The notes under the pieces were generated by a model. That model was not told the origin of the DNA and did not search any database. It saw nothing but the letters and a program-made list of their open reading frames with translations. This document shows, piece by piece, positions 35,735 to 48,190 of a stretch of 64,000 nucleotides of DNA. Location of the stretch: positions 36,036,753-36,100,752 of the forward strand of contig NC_068349.1 of NCBI RefSeq assembly GCF_014633365.1, written 5' to 3'. Position 1 is the first letter of the stretch, and every line of letters starts with the position of its first letter. Both the position numbers and the translations under genes were made by a program. This DNA is from Diospyros lotus. Taxonomy: Eukaryota > Streptophyta > Magnoliopsida > Ericales > Ebenaceae.

Positions 35735-38222
35735 TGTAACACCCTACTTTTCCAGGGCGTTAGGTAACGTAAGATTTCGGGGATATATATTTCCTTTCAA
35801 CGGATACTCAACACAAAATCATTCCCCAAAGATCCCGTTACACCTTCTCAGTATATCAACTATGAACCATTAATAAACTAAGACAGGTACATCGCCTCAA
35901 ATGTGGAAGCCAGATCGAAACCTTAACAGATCATAATCAAAACCACTTTATTCATAATAGAAAATTAAACCAACGTTTACATGATGTCATCAAAATAAAC
36001 GGTATAATTAAAAATGACATATTATAAATTACCTACTAATCGCCGTCATCTCTCGACAATCCCCTTTCCTTTCGTACCGTTGCCTTCACCTAAAACGTTT
36101 GAATATTCCAAAGACAAAGTCCATATTAGATGATGAATCATCTAAGTGAGAATTCAAAAACACATTTTCATGAATGAATACAAGACATGAAATAAACTAA
36201 CGCAAACTGGCAAGCCCTAGCCCAAGAGAATCCCATAGCGCTTAACCCTACCACGAGGAAAGAGCAATCTCTTTAAAAGTCATGCCACCATACCGACACA
36301 TCGACACGACGCAGTTCTAGCTTAAGAGGGGCAAGGTCAACGCATCTCCCCAATATCTCGGAAACAATCGTTACCACTCACGGCCCAGAAATGTCACATC
36401 AACGCAGGAACCCGGCTCACCACATTTACGTCCGGGATTACATTCTCACTCTGAGCATCCAAGAACCACTACGCAGTCCCAACTCAAATTTCATATGGCC
36501 TGACCAAATGGCCCAGCATGAAAACCAAGGTGACTATCCCAGCATGTACACCAGCACAAGATATCCCTATTATTCCTTTACACCCTTGAGAATTATAGCT
36601 ACACTATCCAGACAACATTTTAGGCTGACATTCCATATGAATAACACAAAACGCAAGACTATGCCACATTTCACAAATCAATGCATCATATAAACAATAT
36701 TTTATAAAATGCAATACACAAGTACAAAACATTTAGCGACAAACCTCCCTCATAAAACCAACCATCACCGGTTATCGTTTGAATGCAACAAAACTATTTT
36801 GCATGAAATCACAACACAGTTAAGTAACACAAATACCAAGTTTTTAGGATAGAAATACCCACAATAAATCAAGTTTTGAGGGCGAATACTTAGAAGTCAA
36901 AATCAAGTTTTTCGATAGAACACACACAAGTCAAAACAAAGTTTTGGGGACGAACACTCACCTTGAATGAAACTCAGAACATCTAAAATCTTGTGCCCAA
37001 CCTCGATTTTCGTGCAACTCCTCAAGTCTTTTGACCAAACCACCCCCTTACACGCCCTCACGTGCTACTCAAGTGCTCTGCGCATGTGATGCCTCACATA
37101 TGCTTTAAAAGCCCTTTATCCACTAAACCCAAAACACTCTCGTCTAGCACGAATTTATCACAATTTCGAATGAGAGAATCCTTGGCCATGAACCCCTTAT
37201 TTATAGGCTTTGGAAACTTAGCCACCAAGAAATACATATTCTGCAATCATTTCAAATCTTTCAAAATCTTTTCCAATCGTTCCAAATCTTCTAAAATCTT
37301 CTACAATCATTGTAAATCTTTTAAGATTTGAATATAATCATTCCAAATCTTCTAAGATCTTTTGCAATCATTCCAAAATCTTCTAAAATTTTCTCCAATC
37401 ATTCTAAATCTTTTAAGATCTTCTACAATCATACTAAATCTTCTAAGATTTTATATAATCATTCCAAAATCTTCTAAGATCTTCTCCAATCATTCTAAAT
37501 ATTTTAAGATTTTCTATAATCATTTCAAATCTTATCCAAATCAAATCTTATCTTATCTCCAAAGTCATCATGAGCCTTCATCTTATCTCTAACATCATCA
37601 TGAGCCTTCATCATATCTCTGATGTCATCATGAGGCTTCATCCTTATCTCTAAAGTTATTATGAGGCTTTTCTTGAATCTCCCAAATGCCCCTAGAAAAA
37701 AGGTTTCAAGAATTACATTTTGATCTAAACTTTTAGGTAATTGCACTTAGACCCTTTTAAGAAGTTTTTGGGCTAATTTTTAATTGCATTTTAGTCCCTA
37801 AAGAATGGATTAATTACGCCAGTACCCCTAATTTTTAGATAAATTACACTTTTACCCGAACCTCAAAAATTATGATTTTGCCCCTGGCTCAGAAATTAAA
37901 CTTTTGTCTCCAAACACCCACAATCCCTTAAAATATCCTATTTCCTCAAGTATCTGAATCTAAAAATCTCGAGTATTATATCTCTTATGATCATTCGACT
38001 TTCCAAACTAAAATTAGTTGTATCGAGAAATTATCTCTATTCCAATTTCTTTAAGTGTTATAAATCATGTCTCAAGAGATTTGTCAATGACATACCTTTT
38101 TCCTTAGATATTTACATTCTAGGATACTCCATTTCATTAATTCGACAATTAGTTAACTAAATTCTCAAACTGATTTTCAGTTCTTTGAACTTACTTGACA
38201 CTTTGCAATATGAGGTATTATA
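35735..38222 (+). mobile_element. long solo LTR with perfect TSD GTATG
   Basis: It begins TGTAACACCCTAC, ends GAGGTATTATA and is flanked by GTATG at 35730-35734 and 38223-38227. Length is 2,488 bp. It contains a minisatellite of about 31-33 bp (core AATCATTCCAAATCTTCTAA, 37230-37520) and a shorter ATCATGAGCCTTCATC repeat (37565-37650). It is homologous in reverse to 42667-45450. Confidence 0.88.
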
Positions 38223-38227
38223 GTATG

Positions 38228-38640
38228 TGGCTTAGCTAGTTTTGTTTTCTTTACTTGGCTAGCTAGTTTTTATTATTGTTGATCTTTTTTGTAGGCTTCA
38301 GCCTTAAGTTTCTATTTTAGCAACAAAAATGTGATTTTTGCTATAGATGTGGGTGCTAACTCATGCCATGCTTGATTGTCTAGAAAATGATTTAGTGTAT
38401 ACTAGTTATAACTTCAAAGTAAAGAGTGAAACCTCACAAAGTTGAACGCATATATGTATATTCTTGATAAAGATTTGAGGAAGTCATTTTCAAGTGTAAA
38501 GGAGGAAAAGTCTAATGGAAAAATCATAGCAAAGTAATGAGTAACAAAGGAATTGAAGATTCACTTAAAAGAATCAGGTTGTGGTGCATGAACTTAAGTT
38601 ACAAAGATAGGCAAATTCCAAAGCATAATGTTAGTAAAAA
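38228..38640 (+). other. unassigned sequence right of the solo LTR
   Basis: Continuation of the 35251-35729 sequence. It has plus-strand retrotransposon-like words but is full of stops. No gene is supported. Confidence 0.3.
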
Positions 38641-38644
38641 AGGT

Positions 38645-40040
38645 GTAAGGGATATGGCACACACCAAGAGGGGGGTGAAATGGCTATTTTAAAAATCTTG
38701 ATAGGACTTGAAATCTTTTTGACCCAATTGAGGTTTTAGTGATTTAAAACATTAAACATATGAAATAAAAAATATAAAGCTCAATGAATGTAAAAGCAGG
38801 AAGGATAAATGACACAAAGAATTTATAGTGGTTCGGCTTAAACCAAGCCTAATCCACTACCTTAGCTCCCACTAAGAATTTTAAACCAATTCATTAAAAC
38901 CTCCTACTTACACAAGTAGGCCCTCTAGCTACACAAACTAGGAAATACAACCTCCTACTTAAACCAAGTAGGCCCTCTAGCTACACAAGCTAGGAAATAC
39001 AACCTCCTACTTAAACCAAGTAGGCCCTCTAACTACACAAGCTAGGAAATACAACAAGTATAACAAAGAGAGGATCTAAGAGATAAATCTCTTAGTTACA
39101 ATGTCTCTCAAAAATTATACAAGGCTTGAAGTAAATAAATACAAGTGAGGATCAAAGCCTTGAAGAGAGAAAATACAACAGTGAAAACGCAAATATATAT
39201 AAGCTCGAGTAAAAATGATTTGAACTCTTTAGATCAACTCGTTCCCATCCATTAGTCTTCTCTTGATCATCCACGACTTGTATTTATAGGCTTTCCAAAA
39301 GATTGAAGAGAAATGTAGCCGTTTGTGACCGTTGGAGTTGAAAAACTAGCCGTTGGAAGATTTCTGCAAAACACATAGTCAACAGAAGAAAATGCATAGT
39401 TGACTATTTTTACAAATAAAACAAAATATAGTCGACAGACAAAAACGCATAGTCGACTATCTTATAACACAAAAATCCCATAGTCGACAGATACATATGC
39501 ATAGTCGACTATTGCAAAAATGTGAAGAAAATTTTGAATTTTAAGAACAATAATAGTCGACAGATGAAAAGCCATAGTCGACTATCCTTACTTGATAGTC
39601 GACAGATGCAAAAATAGTCGACAGAAGCCTTAAATAATCGACAGATCAAACCAGCATAGTCAACTATCCTAAAAACATAGTCGACTATATTTAGGCATAG
39701 TCAACAGCATTAAATCACATAGTCGACTATCCAATTTGAAAAAATGAAAACTAAACAAATTCTCATTTCGATTCTTTTGAAGCAAGTTGAGATTATTAAA
39801 AACGTATTTATTTTTAATCTAAATACACTCAACCACACTTCAATATATCTCCTATATAAATTTTCATAACTTTGCTCAAGGAGATTTAAAGATTGCTTTT
39901 CTCATTCATATAGATTGATTAAAAAAAACTTTGTCCATATATATATACTTACTCATAAAGATTTAGAGATTGATTTTCATATAGTCATTATCAAAACCAT
40001 TATTTTATTTTTCAAGAGTAAAATATCAGATATGATATGA
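38645..40040 (+). repeat. word-array repeat family member (TAGTCGAC type)
   Basis: It starts CACACCAAGAGGGGGGTGAA. 38905-39060 holds a tandem repeat with CCTCTAGCTACACAAGCTAG and CCTCCTACTTAAACCAAGTA. 39370-39735 has about fifteen TAGTCGACAG or TAGTCGACTAT words. Layout parallels 32656-35250. It is non-coding. Confidence 0.6.
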
Positions 40041-40323
40041 GAACATAATAGTATGTTGGTTAGATTACCAAGGTACATCTACTATCTAGAAGGTGAATGA
40101 TAGCTCTACAAATGATCTCACAAAATCACTACAAGTTTGAGAGGAAAATTTCCTAGTGAAGCTTCCTCATAAGAAAAAAGGCATAGAAACTATCCCATCA
40201 TTTGGAATTTTTAGTCATCGGAAAATAATAAAGGAAAGGTTGTTTAGGACATATTAATGAGAGGATCGTTCTAATCCTATTAAATTAATTGGTTGATCAA
40301 CATCTTATGAGAAGATGAGTAGA

Positions 40324-40967
40324 TGTAACATCCCGCATCGAGAGAAACGAAGAACCGAAACAACTTACCCTGATGGGCCTACACGAACTTCTTAGGGGGT
40401 CACCCATCCTTAAGCTTCCCCAGCTCAAGCACGCTTAACTTGGGAGTTCTTTGCCTACGTTCAGCCTAAAAGGTATCCGGCTGATGTTATTTCCTTCCCT
40501 ACTTATCCTCGATATATACTACCCATCTCTAGGCTCTCGGGGTATTACATTCTCTTCCCCTTGAGCACATGACGTCCTCGTCATGCGACCTTACAACCGG
40601 TCTTAGATCTCCCCCCTTTGCATGGCCGATGTGGGATTCGCCTAAGGTGCCTACACGTACCCCTCTTAGGGACTCAGCGTCTTCGCTGAGGTTTGCCCTA
40701 CCACCACGCTCAGAGGCTCAAGAGTCGGCTTTGATACCACCTGTAACATCATGTATCGAGCGATAGGAAAGACCAAAATAACTTATTCTTGTGGGCCTAC
40801 GCGAACTTCTTAGGGGGTCACCCATCCTTGAGCTTTCCCAGCTCAAGCATGCTTAACTCAGGAGTTCTTTGCCTACATTCAGCCCAAAAGGTATCTAGCT
40901 GATGTTGTTTCCTTCCTTACTTATCCTCGATATATACTGCCCCTCTCTGGGCTCTCGGTGTATTACA
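40324..40967 (-). mobile_element. complete Cassandra TRIM retrotransposon
   Basis: Two 226-bp LTRs (40324-40549 and 40742-40967) begin TGTAACATC and end TATTACA. Read on the minus strand, each carries a 5S rRNA-like segment (40371-40452, 40791-40872) with AGTTAAGCGTGCTTGAGC and GGATGGGTGACC, the Cassandra hallmark. The primer-binding site TGGTATCAAAGC, matching initiator tRNA-Met with one change, lies inside the right LTR. A purine tract AAGGGGAAGAGAA lies next to the left LTR. Flanks GTAGA and ATAGA form a one-mismatch duplication. TRIMs encode no protein; the 65-codon internal frame is incidental. Confidence 0.93.
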
Positions 40968-40972
40968 ATAGA

Positions 40973-41355
40973 CGATAAAAAATCAAGTTTGATAATGAAC
41001 ATGTTAAGAAAATAAATCTTTTAATCCCCAATATATATCTAGGGAAGAAGAGAAGTCTAGTGAATGCAAACTCTAGGAAAATGTGCAACAAAGAGCTAGA
41101 ATAGGCGAATAGTTGAAGAGAGTAAGAGCCTCAATAAGGTAGACTTAAGAATGGATTTGGAGAACACCATACTATGTGAATCACAAGCTGTTGTATGTCA
41201 ACAAAAAAAGACCATGAGATGCTTGCAAGATCAATCATGTAGGCTATTTGTTAAGCTAAAGCTTGATTCACAAGTCCCAAAAGATCATGGCTAATAACCC
41301 ATGGAATTGATATAAGAAAAAGAATCATTAACAAATGTTTTACTTTCATTGTTCA
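40973..41355. other. no feature seen
   Basis: Purine-rich sequence without a recognisable gene, probably the interior of an old element also reflected at 49130-50270. Confidence 0.4.
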
Positions 41356-42661
41356 TGTAACTTCCCCCATTTTTTTCTATAATTAATATTTATATATATA
41401 TTTTTTCGGGGATACGACGTCAGCATAGCTACCAAAAACTCATGGCGACCTCTTCCTTGGAAACCCTAGTTGAGGAATTCAAGGGGAAGCATAAGAATAG
41501 TTGGCACATGCCAGAGTCTTAAAGAAAAACAACAACTGACGCACACATATCTGCTAACAAAGCTTTATTAACATCACCCATATCATTCATTATATTTGAA
41601 TACATGTACCAAGTAACACAAAAGCTAACCTATAATATCTACAGCAAGAAGACACCACGAGGACCGTATGGTCGGGACTGCTCTGTACATGTGTAACCCC
41701 CACCTGGAGTATCGCCTACCCCGTCCTTACTTGGTACCCTGCTCTTACCCGGAACGATGCAAGCAAAACGTGAGCCACAAAGCTCTCAAGTATAATCGTA
41801 TGTAGGTAACAGGTTAAGAATGGAACTTTCCCATACCACATGTATTCCATGTCAATGCAGTAACACACCATGCCATGTTCAATAAGTGTATTAGCCCTAA
41901 TTGCATAAACATAAAGTAAATTGCACATAGAGGGTCCTTAGGGCCCACATAAGATACACATACTGGCGACTAAGTTTCACATACAAACCTGCGAGTTGCC
42001 CAATATAGGTTATTATATCATCATTCCTGACCTGCCTTTTCCTAACCTTGGTCGGCTTTTTCTTACATTCATAACATGTCTTTCCTATCATACATAACAT
42101 ATCATCACAACATGTCGCTCTCGTAGACCCGCTCCACGGTCTTACGCCGTGGACCTAACCCACCTCTCATAACCACTCATCCTCACCATGCGATACAACA
42201 CATAGGAAATGCAATGGCATCTATAGCATAAACGTGATGTCAAGGTCCCCATAAACCAAGCTTCAGGCCATGCTACGCCCATATAAGAATACACACATGT
42301 GAAGTGATCTAAATGCATATGCTCACCTAAAGTACCCAAACTAGCTCTTAGGCAGACCGAGCCATGCTAATGCTCACACATACCATCACACACAAAGCAT
42401 GTATCTCCCAATGAATGCAACCTAAACCCCGTGCATCACACAATATCATGATATGCACAAGTCAAGATGGGAATCCGGTAATACTTGCTCTTCTGGTCCG
42501 TTTCCCTGCTTATCGTAGCAGCTGATAACTGAAGCTCATACATCTAACCATCGACTACAACGACCTACGGCCGACAGTCAGTGGCTTTGTACCCTATACC
42601 CTTTAATATCCATAGCCATCATTTACTTACATTCTTTAAACTTAGCATTTCATGAGTTGTC
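41356..42661 (+). mobile_element. partial long LTR beginning TGTAACTTCCCCC
   Basis: It begins TGTAACTTCCCCCATT and runs with C-rich, LTR-like sequence until another LTR (42667-45450) breaks it. Continuation is expected after 45450 (CTCATACTCCCCATGC). Open frames in this stretch match nothing known to me. Confidence 0.45.
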
Positions 42662-42666
42662 TTCAT

Positions 42667-45450
42667 TGTAATACCCGAGAATGATTTGAGGTCATAAATA
42701 ATATTTGATGAAGGGCATAAATGGACTTTGTGGAAAATAAGACTATAGGGTATACTAACGCAACTTTGGACGATTGAATTAGTCAGAGGGAGTACCCTGG
42801 ACCCTAGATAGCCAAGGAAAATGGTATAGTATCGACAAGTAATACGAGTTATGATTTTAGGCATCAAAAAAAGTTGGATTGGGAACGGTTCCCGGTACAG
42901 CTAAAAAAAAGGCAATTGTGATTTAGGCTGAAATACCGAATTATCGTACGGGGCATCCGGGAAGTCAATGGAACCCCGAGGAAGTTCATATTTGGCATAT
43001 AGAGTAACCCTTCAGTAGTTTTTGGAAGAAACAAAAGGGTTTGTAGCTAAAACGAAGATTCGGGCCTAAGTGCAGTTTTTTCAAAATTGACAGAGGGAGA
43101 TCAAAACGATATTTTTTCGGAATTTTAAAGAGAATGTTTTAGGATATTTCAAAGGGTTATAAAGGTCTTTAAAGAGAAGTTCAGTTTTTGAGACAGGGGC
43201 AAAATCGTAATTTTTGAGGTTGGGGGTAAAAGTGTAATTTATCTAAAAATTATGGGCATTAGCGCAATTAGTCCATTTTTCAGGAACTAAAATGCAATTA
43301 AAAATTAGCCTGGGACCATGTTGAAAAGGGTCTAAATGCAATTATCTAAAAGTTCGGACCAAAGTGTAATTCTTGAAATCTTTTTACTAGGGGCATTTGG
43401 GAGATTCAGGAAAAAGCTTCATAAAAGACTTTAGAGATAAGGATGAAGTCTCATGATGACGTTAGAGATAAGATGAAGGCTCATGATGACTTTAAGGATA
43501 AGATTTGTATAAGATTTGATTGGATAAGAAAAGATTTGATTTGGATAACAATGATTGCAAAAGATCTTACAAGATTTTGGAATGATTACAAAAGATATTA
43601 GAAGATTTGGAATGATTATAGAAGATTTACAATGATTGCAGAGAATCTTAGAAGATTTTGGAATAATTACAAAAGATATTAGAAGATTTGGAATGATTAT
43701 AGAAGATTTACAATGATTACAGAGAATCTTAGAAGATTTTGGAATGATTGCAAAAGATATCAAAAGATTTGGAATGATTATAGAAAATATTAGAAGATTT
43801 GGAATGATTGGAAAAGATTTTAAAAGATTTGAAATGATTGCAAATATATATTTCTTGGTGGCTAAGTTTTCTAAATATATAAATAGGGGCTCAAGGCTAA
43901 GGATTCTCTCATTCGAAGTTGTGATACATTTGTGCTAGACGAGAGTGCTTCGGGTTTAGTGGATAGAGGGTTTTTAAAGCATACGTGAGGCATCACACGC
44001 GTAGAGCACTTGGGCAGCGCGTGAGGACCTGTAAGGAGGTGGTTTGGTTAAAAGACTTGAGGAGTTGCACGAAAATTGAGGTTGGGCACAAGATTCGAGG
44101 TGTTCTGAGTTTCGTTCAAGGTGAGTGGTTCTCCTCCAAAACTTGATTTATTGTGAGTGTTCTACCGAAAAACTTGGTTTTAAGTTGTGAGTGTTTGCCC
44201 CCAAAACTTGATTTATTATGCTTGTTCTATCTGAACATATGGTGATTTCATGCAAAATGGTTTTGTGCATTAAAATGGTAACTGGTGACGGTTGGATTTA
44301 TGAGGGAGGTTTGTCCCTAAACGTTTTGAACTGTGCATTGCATTTTATAAATGTTTATACGATGCATTGAATTGTGAATTGTGGCATTGTCTTGAGTTTT
44401 ATGTGTACGTATGGAATGTCAACCTTGGATGTTGTCTGGATAGTGTAGCCATAATTCTCCAAGGGCGTGACGGAATAATAGGGGTATCTGATGCTGGTGT
44501 GCATGTCAGGATAGCCACCTTGGTTTCCGTGCCAGACCGTTTGGTCAGGGAAGTTGCACTAGGACGACTAGGTGGTCCATACTGTGTTGTTCATGTGGGA
44601 TGTCAGCCTAGGATGTTGTCTGGATAGTGTAGCCGTAATTCTCCAAGGGCGTGACGGAATAATAGGGGTATCTAATGCTATGTGTGCATGTCAGGATAGC
44701 CGCCTTGATTTTCGTGCCAGGCCGTTTGGCCAGGGAAGTTGCACTAGGATGACTAGGTGGTCCATGTGAAATTTTGGAGTTGGGATTGTATGGTGGTTCC
44801 TGGATGCTTAAGGTGGGAACGTATTCTGGTGAGATGCGTTGGCAGCCTCATTTAAGCTAGAATCGCGTCGCGTCGTCGTGTCGTCGAGTCGGTGTGGTGG
44901 CATAGCTTTTAGAGAGATTGCTCTTTCCCCATGGTAGGGTTAAACGCGTGGGAATTCTCTTGAGTTAGGGCTTACCGGGTGTATTGGTTTATTTCATGTC
45001 TTGCATTATTCATGAAAAATGTGTTTTGAACTCTCACTTAGATGATTCATCATCTAATTTGGACTTTGTCCCTGGAATATTCAAACGTTCCAGGTGAAGG
45101 CAGCGGTGCAAAAGGGAAAGGAATCGTCGAGGAGTGACGGCGATTAGCGGATAGTTTACATTATGTCTTTTCAGTTATGTTATTTACTTTTGAAAACGTC
45201 ATGTAAACGTTGGTGCAACTTTATATATAAATAAAGTGGTTTCGGTTATGACCTGTTGAGGTTTCGATCTAGCTTCCGCATTTGTGTTGGTGAACCTGTC
45301 TTGGTTTATTAATGGTTCATAGTTGATATACTGAGAAGGTGTAACGGGATCTTCGGGGAATGGTTTTTGTGTTGGGTTTTTGTTTGAAAAAAAAAATTTA
45401 TCCCTGGAATCTTACGTTACGTGAACGCTCCCGGGAATTGGGGTGTTACA
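42667..45450 (-). mobile_element. long solo LTR, reverse orientation
   Basis: It begins TGTAATACCCGAG and ends GGGGTGTTACA; on the minus strand it starts TGTAACACCCC like the 35735 copy. Flanks TTCAT (42662-42666) and CTCAT (45451-45455) differ at one base. It carries the same AGATTTGGAATGATTATAGA minisatellite (43500-43840). It also has a duplicated block of about 185 bp at 44410-44770 that is single in the 35735 copy. Length is 2,784 bp. Confidence 0.85.
44410..44770. repeat. two-unit tandem duplication inside the LTR
   Basis: Two units of about 185 bp share GATGTTGTCTGGATAGTGTA, TCCAAGGGCGTGACGG and GGTGGTCCATA/G. The matching region of the 35735 LTR (about 36430-36600) shows one unit. 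Confidence 0.8.
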
Positions 45451-45455
45451 CTCAT

Positions 45456-45888
45456 ACTCCCCATGCACCTCACCCATTAAGACTCTTAACATAACCATCC
45501 CTTTTTGCAAGAAGACACAATTCTTCATGTCATCTAACCCTAACAATAATGCATCATTCTTTAGGAAATTGAGGGCATTTTGAGACCCTCGTTGAGATTA
45601 CAACCATGGTTCAACCAGATTTAGAGTTATAGGCCAAATAAATAAAATGGATCAGATTATTCATATCGAAGAGGATAATACAAAGAAGACTCGCAACGGG
45701 AACTTACATGTAGCCAATAGAGAGAATAACTTAGGATAGGGTTAAGAATTTGCATAAAGGAAGTAAATGAGTGGAAGCTTGCACAAAGGAAATAAAGGAG
45801 TAGAAGCTTGCCTATTTAATAGCAAATCTGATGATTTTTTTGAAGAAAACACCAATTTTTGTAAATCAAATATCAAATATTTTTACAA
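45456..45888. other. sequence between two solo LTRs
   Basis: AT- and purine-rich, no gene. It is likely the remainder of the element interrupted by both LTRs. Confidence 0.35.
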
Positions 45889-45893
45889 TTATT

Positions 45894-48185
45894 TGTAATA
45901 CCCAGGGTTTTCTTAAGGCTATAAATGGAAATTAATGAAAAGTATAAATGGAATTTTTTGAAAAATGAGGGTTTAGGGTACACTATCACAGTTTTAAGTG
46001 ACCGAATCGATCAGAAGGAGTACCTCGGACCCTAGATAGCAAAGGAAAATTATATAGTATTGATGAGTGGTTCGAGTTATGATTTTTGGTGATAAAAGAA
46101 AATGGATCGAGAACAGTTTTCGGTACAGCTATCGACCGGGCTGAGAAAATCGAATCAATGTAGGGATCATCTAAAAAGTCAACTGAGCATATTAATGACC
46201 AATATTTTATGTATAGAACAACCCTTAAGTGATTTCAGGTTGAAACGAATGGATTTAAGGTCAAATCGACTAGCCGGGTCAAAGTGCAATTTTCTAATTT
46301 TACCCGAGGGAAGTCAAAAAGGTAATTTTTTAGAAGTTTCAAGGGTGAAATGGATAATAAAAATATTGTGGGCCTTAATGGTGGTATTGAATAGATCAGG
46401 GGTGCATAAGAAAGGACAAAATGAGATTGGAAAAAACTGTGGGGGGGTTAAAGTGTAATAAATGGAAGTTGTAATGTGAACACAGCAACCAGATTTCGGT
46501 CGCCGCAAATCCACGCACATGGAGGCCAATCTCGGCGATTGGACGGACGAGGAAGAGCTAGGGAAGGCTGTATACGGCGTGGGCTGGCTTGGGGGCCAAG
46601 CCTTGGCCGTTGATTGGCCAGAAATTGCCTATAAAAGGGCAAGGGTTTGGAGCAATTTTAGAACTCAAATTGCTCACGATTAAGGATGAATTGAAGGGAG
46701 TGGATAAGGGGCTTATGATCTTTGCGTGAATGGGAGAAAATCTAGAGCATTTCGTGTGGTTTGGTGTTTGTTTGAAGGTGGTTCGAGGCTTACCAGAAAA
46801 CGCAAAGCGGTCCGCCTTGTCGGACCTGCAACTGCCCATTTGGGCCCTTTGTCGGTGGTGTTTCAGCTGAAAAATGGTATGGATGTGATCGACTGGTCAA
46901 GGGCTTGAAGAGGGTGGGATCGGATCTTCCATCGGAGCAGTCGTCGGCATCGAAAAATTAGGGAAGATGATCGACGCGTGGCTACACGCGCCATCCTTCA
47001 CACGCAGCCACACACAGGGTGCATGAGGGCGCATGTGATAAGGGCAATTCAGAAGTGTTGTGGCTCGAGGTTGAGTGTAAGTTCAAGTGATTGCGATTTG
47101 GCACGCAAATCGAAGTGTTGCACGAGGATCAAGACATTTCGAATGCGTTCAGATGAGTGATTTGATCCTAGTTTTACCTTATTTTGAACGTATGTTGGAT
47201 GGGTGTAATGGATTCAAGTGAGCGATTTTATCCTCCCGAGCTTAGGATACACGTGATTGAACCAGTTCGAGTGGGTGGTTGTACCCTCAAGAACTTGGAT
47301 GTTATGCTTATGTGTTTTACTTATGTAATTTTGGCATCGAATGCATATTAAACATGTGGTACATTGCATCAACTGTTTTTACTTACAAAAGAGTCGGTGC
47401 ATGGCGTGTGATTTTCATATCATCAGGGCATTGGTTTTTGTGTCATGATTAAGTCCATGGGGGACGGGATGGAGTCTTCTTGAGAATGGAACAAGGTTAA
47501 TACAGGTAAACGAGTGACACGGTAGGGCACTCGAGGATTAAGTATGTCGTGGTAAAGTCAACCCCAACGATGTGTGGAATGGATTTTCCACGGAAGGTTG
47601 AGTATGTCAGGAAGATTTCTCAAATTAGACGTGTTTGCATGTCGTCGTTTTGTCGGTATATGCCATGCTCATATGTCTTTCATGCATTATGTAAACTGTG
47701 TCATGCCATCACTTAGATGTTTTATCATCTAATCTGGGTTATGCCCCTTGAACATTCAAATGTTCCAGCCAAGGACTGCTGCGAGGGGGAAAACGAGGCC
47801 AGTTGAGGTCAACGGTGTTTAGCTTGCTGGTCGTTGTATCATTTTGGAAGCCTTAGTATGCATTTTGGTTGTGTATGAACGGTAATATGATAATATTATT
47901 ATCATTTGGTAGTTTTGTAATAAGTGTTTCGGTGTAGAAACACCTTGTAAGAACTCGTGATAGGCCACAGTATTTGATGTTAATATATTCGTTGCGTTAT
48001 AATATATCTAGTTTAGTTGTTAAAATTATTGATCTTGTTAGTTAAATGGGCAGGACTAGGGTTCTCGGAATTCGTTTTTTGTATGTGAAGATGGTTCTTG
48101 AAATCACTAAGCGTGATGAACTTGAAAAAAAGAAATTTCCGAAAATACCCTTATAGTGATATGCCTGGCGAGGCGGGGTGTTACA
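45894..48185 (-). mobile_element. long solo LTR with perfect TSD TTATT
   Basis: It begins TGTAATACCCAGGG and ends GGCGGGGTGTTACA, flanked by TTATT at 45889-45893 and 48186-48190. Length is 2,292 bp. The minus-strand start resembles the start of the 4171-7215 LTR. Several frames here (46102-46458, 46558-46839) have no recognisable domain and are treated as non-genic. Confidence 0.88.
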
Positions 48186-48190
48186 TTATT

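Noticed and set aside
37230..37650. CRISPR-like regular repeats
   Set aside because: This is a continuous minisatellite of about 32 bp in an LTR, with no unique spacers.
39370..39735. CRISPR-like array of TAGTCGAC repeats
   Set aside because: The repeat is only about 10 bp, spacing is irregular, there are no cas genes, and the DNA is a plant nuclear repeat.
40371..40452. 5S rRNA gene
   Set aside because: The match is partial, occurs in both LTRs of a Cassandra element and lacks a complete 120-bp gene.
46102..46908. Several frames of 60-118 codons
   Set aside because: They are inside a solo LTR bounded by TTATT duplications, overlap on both strands and show no domain.
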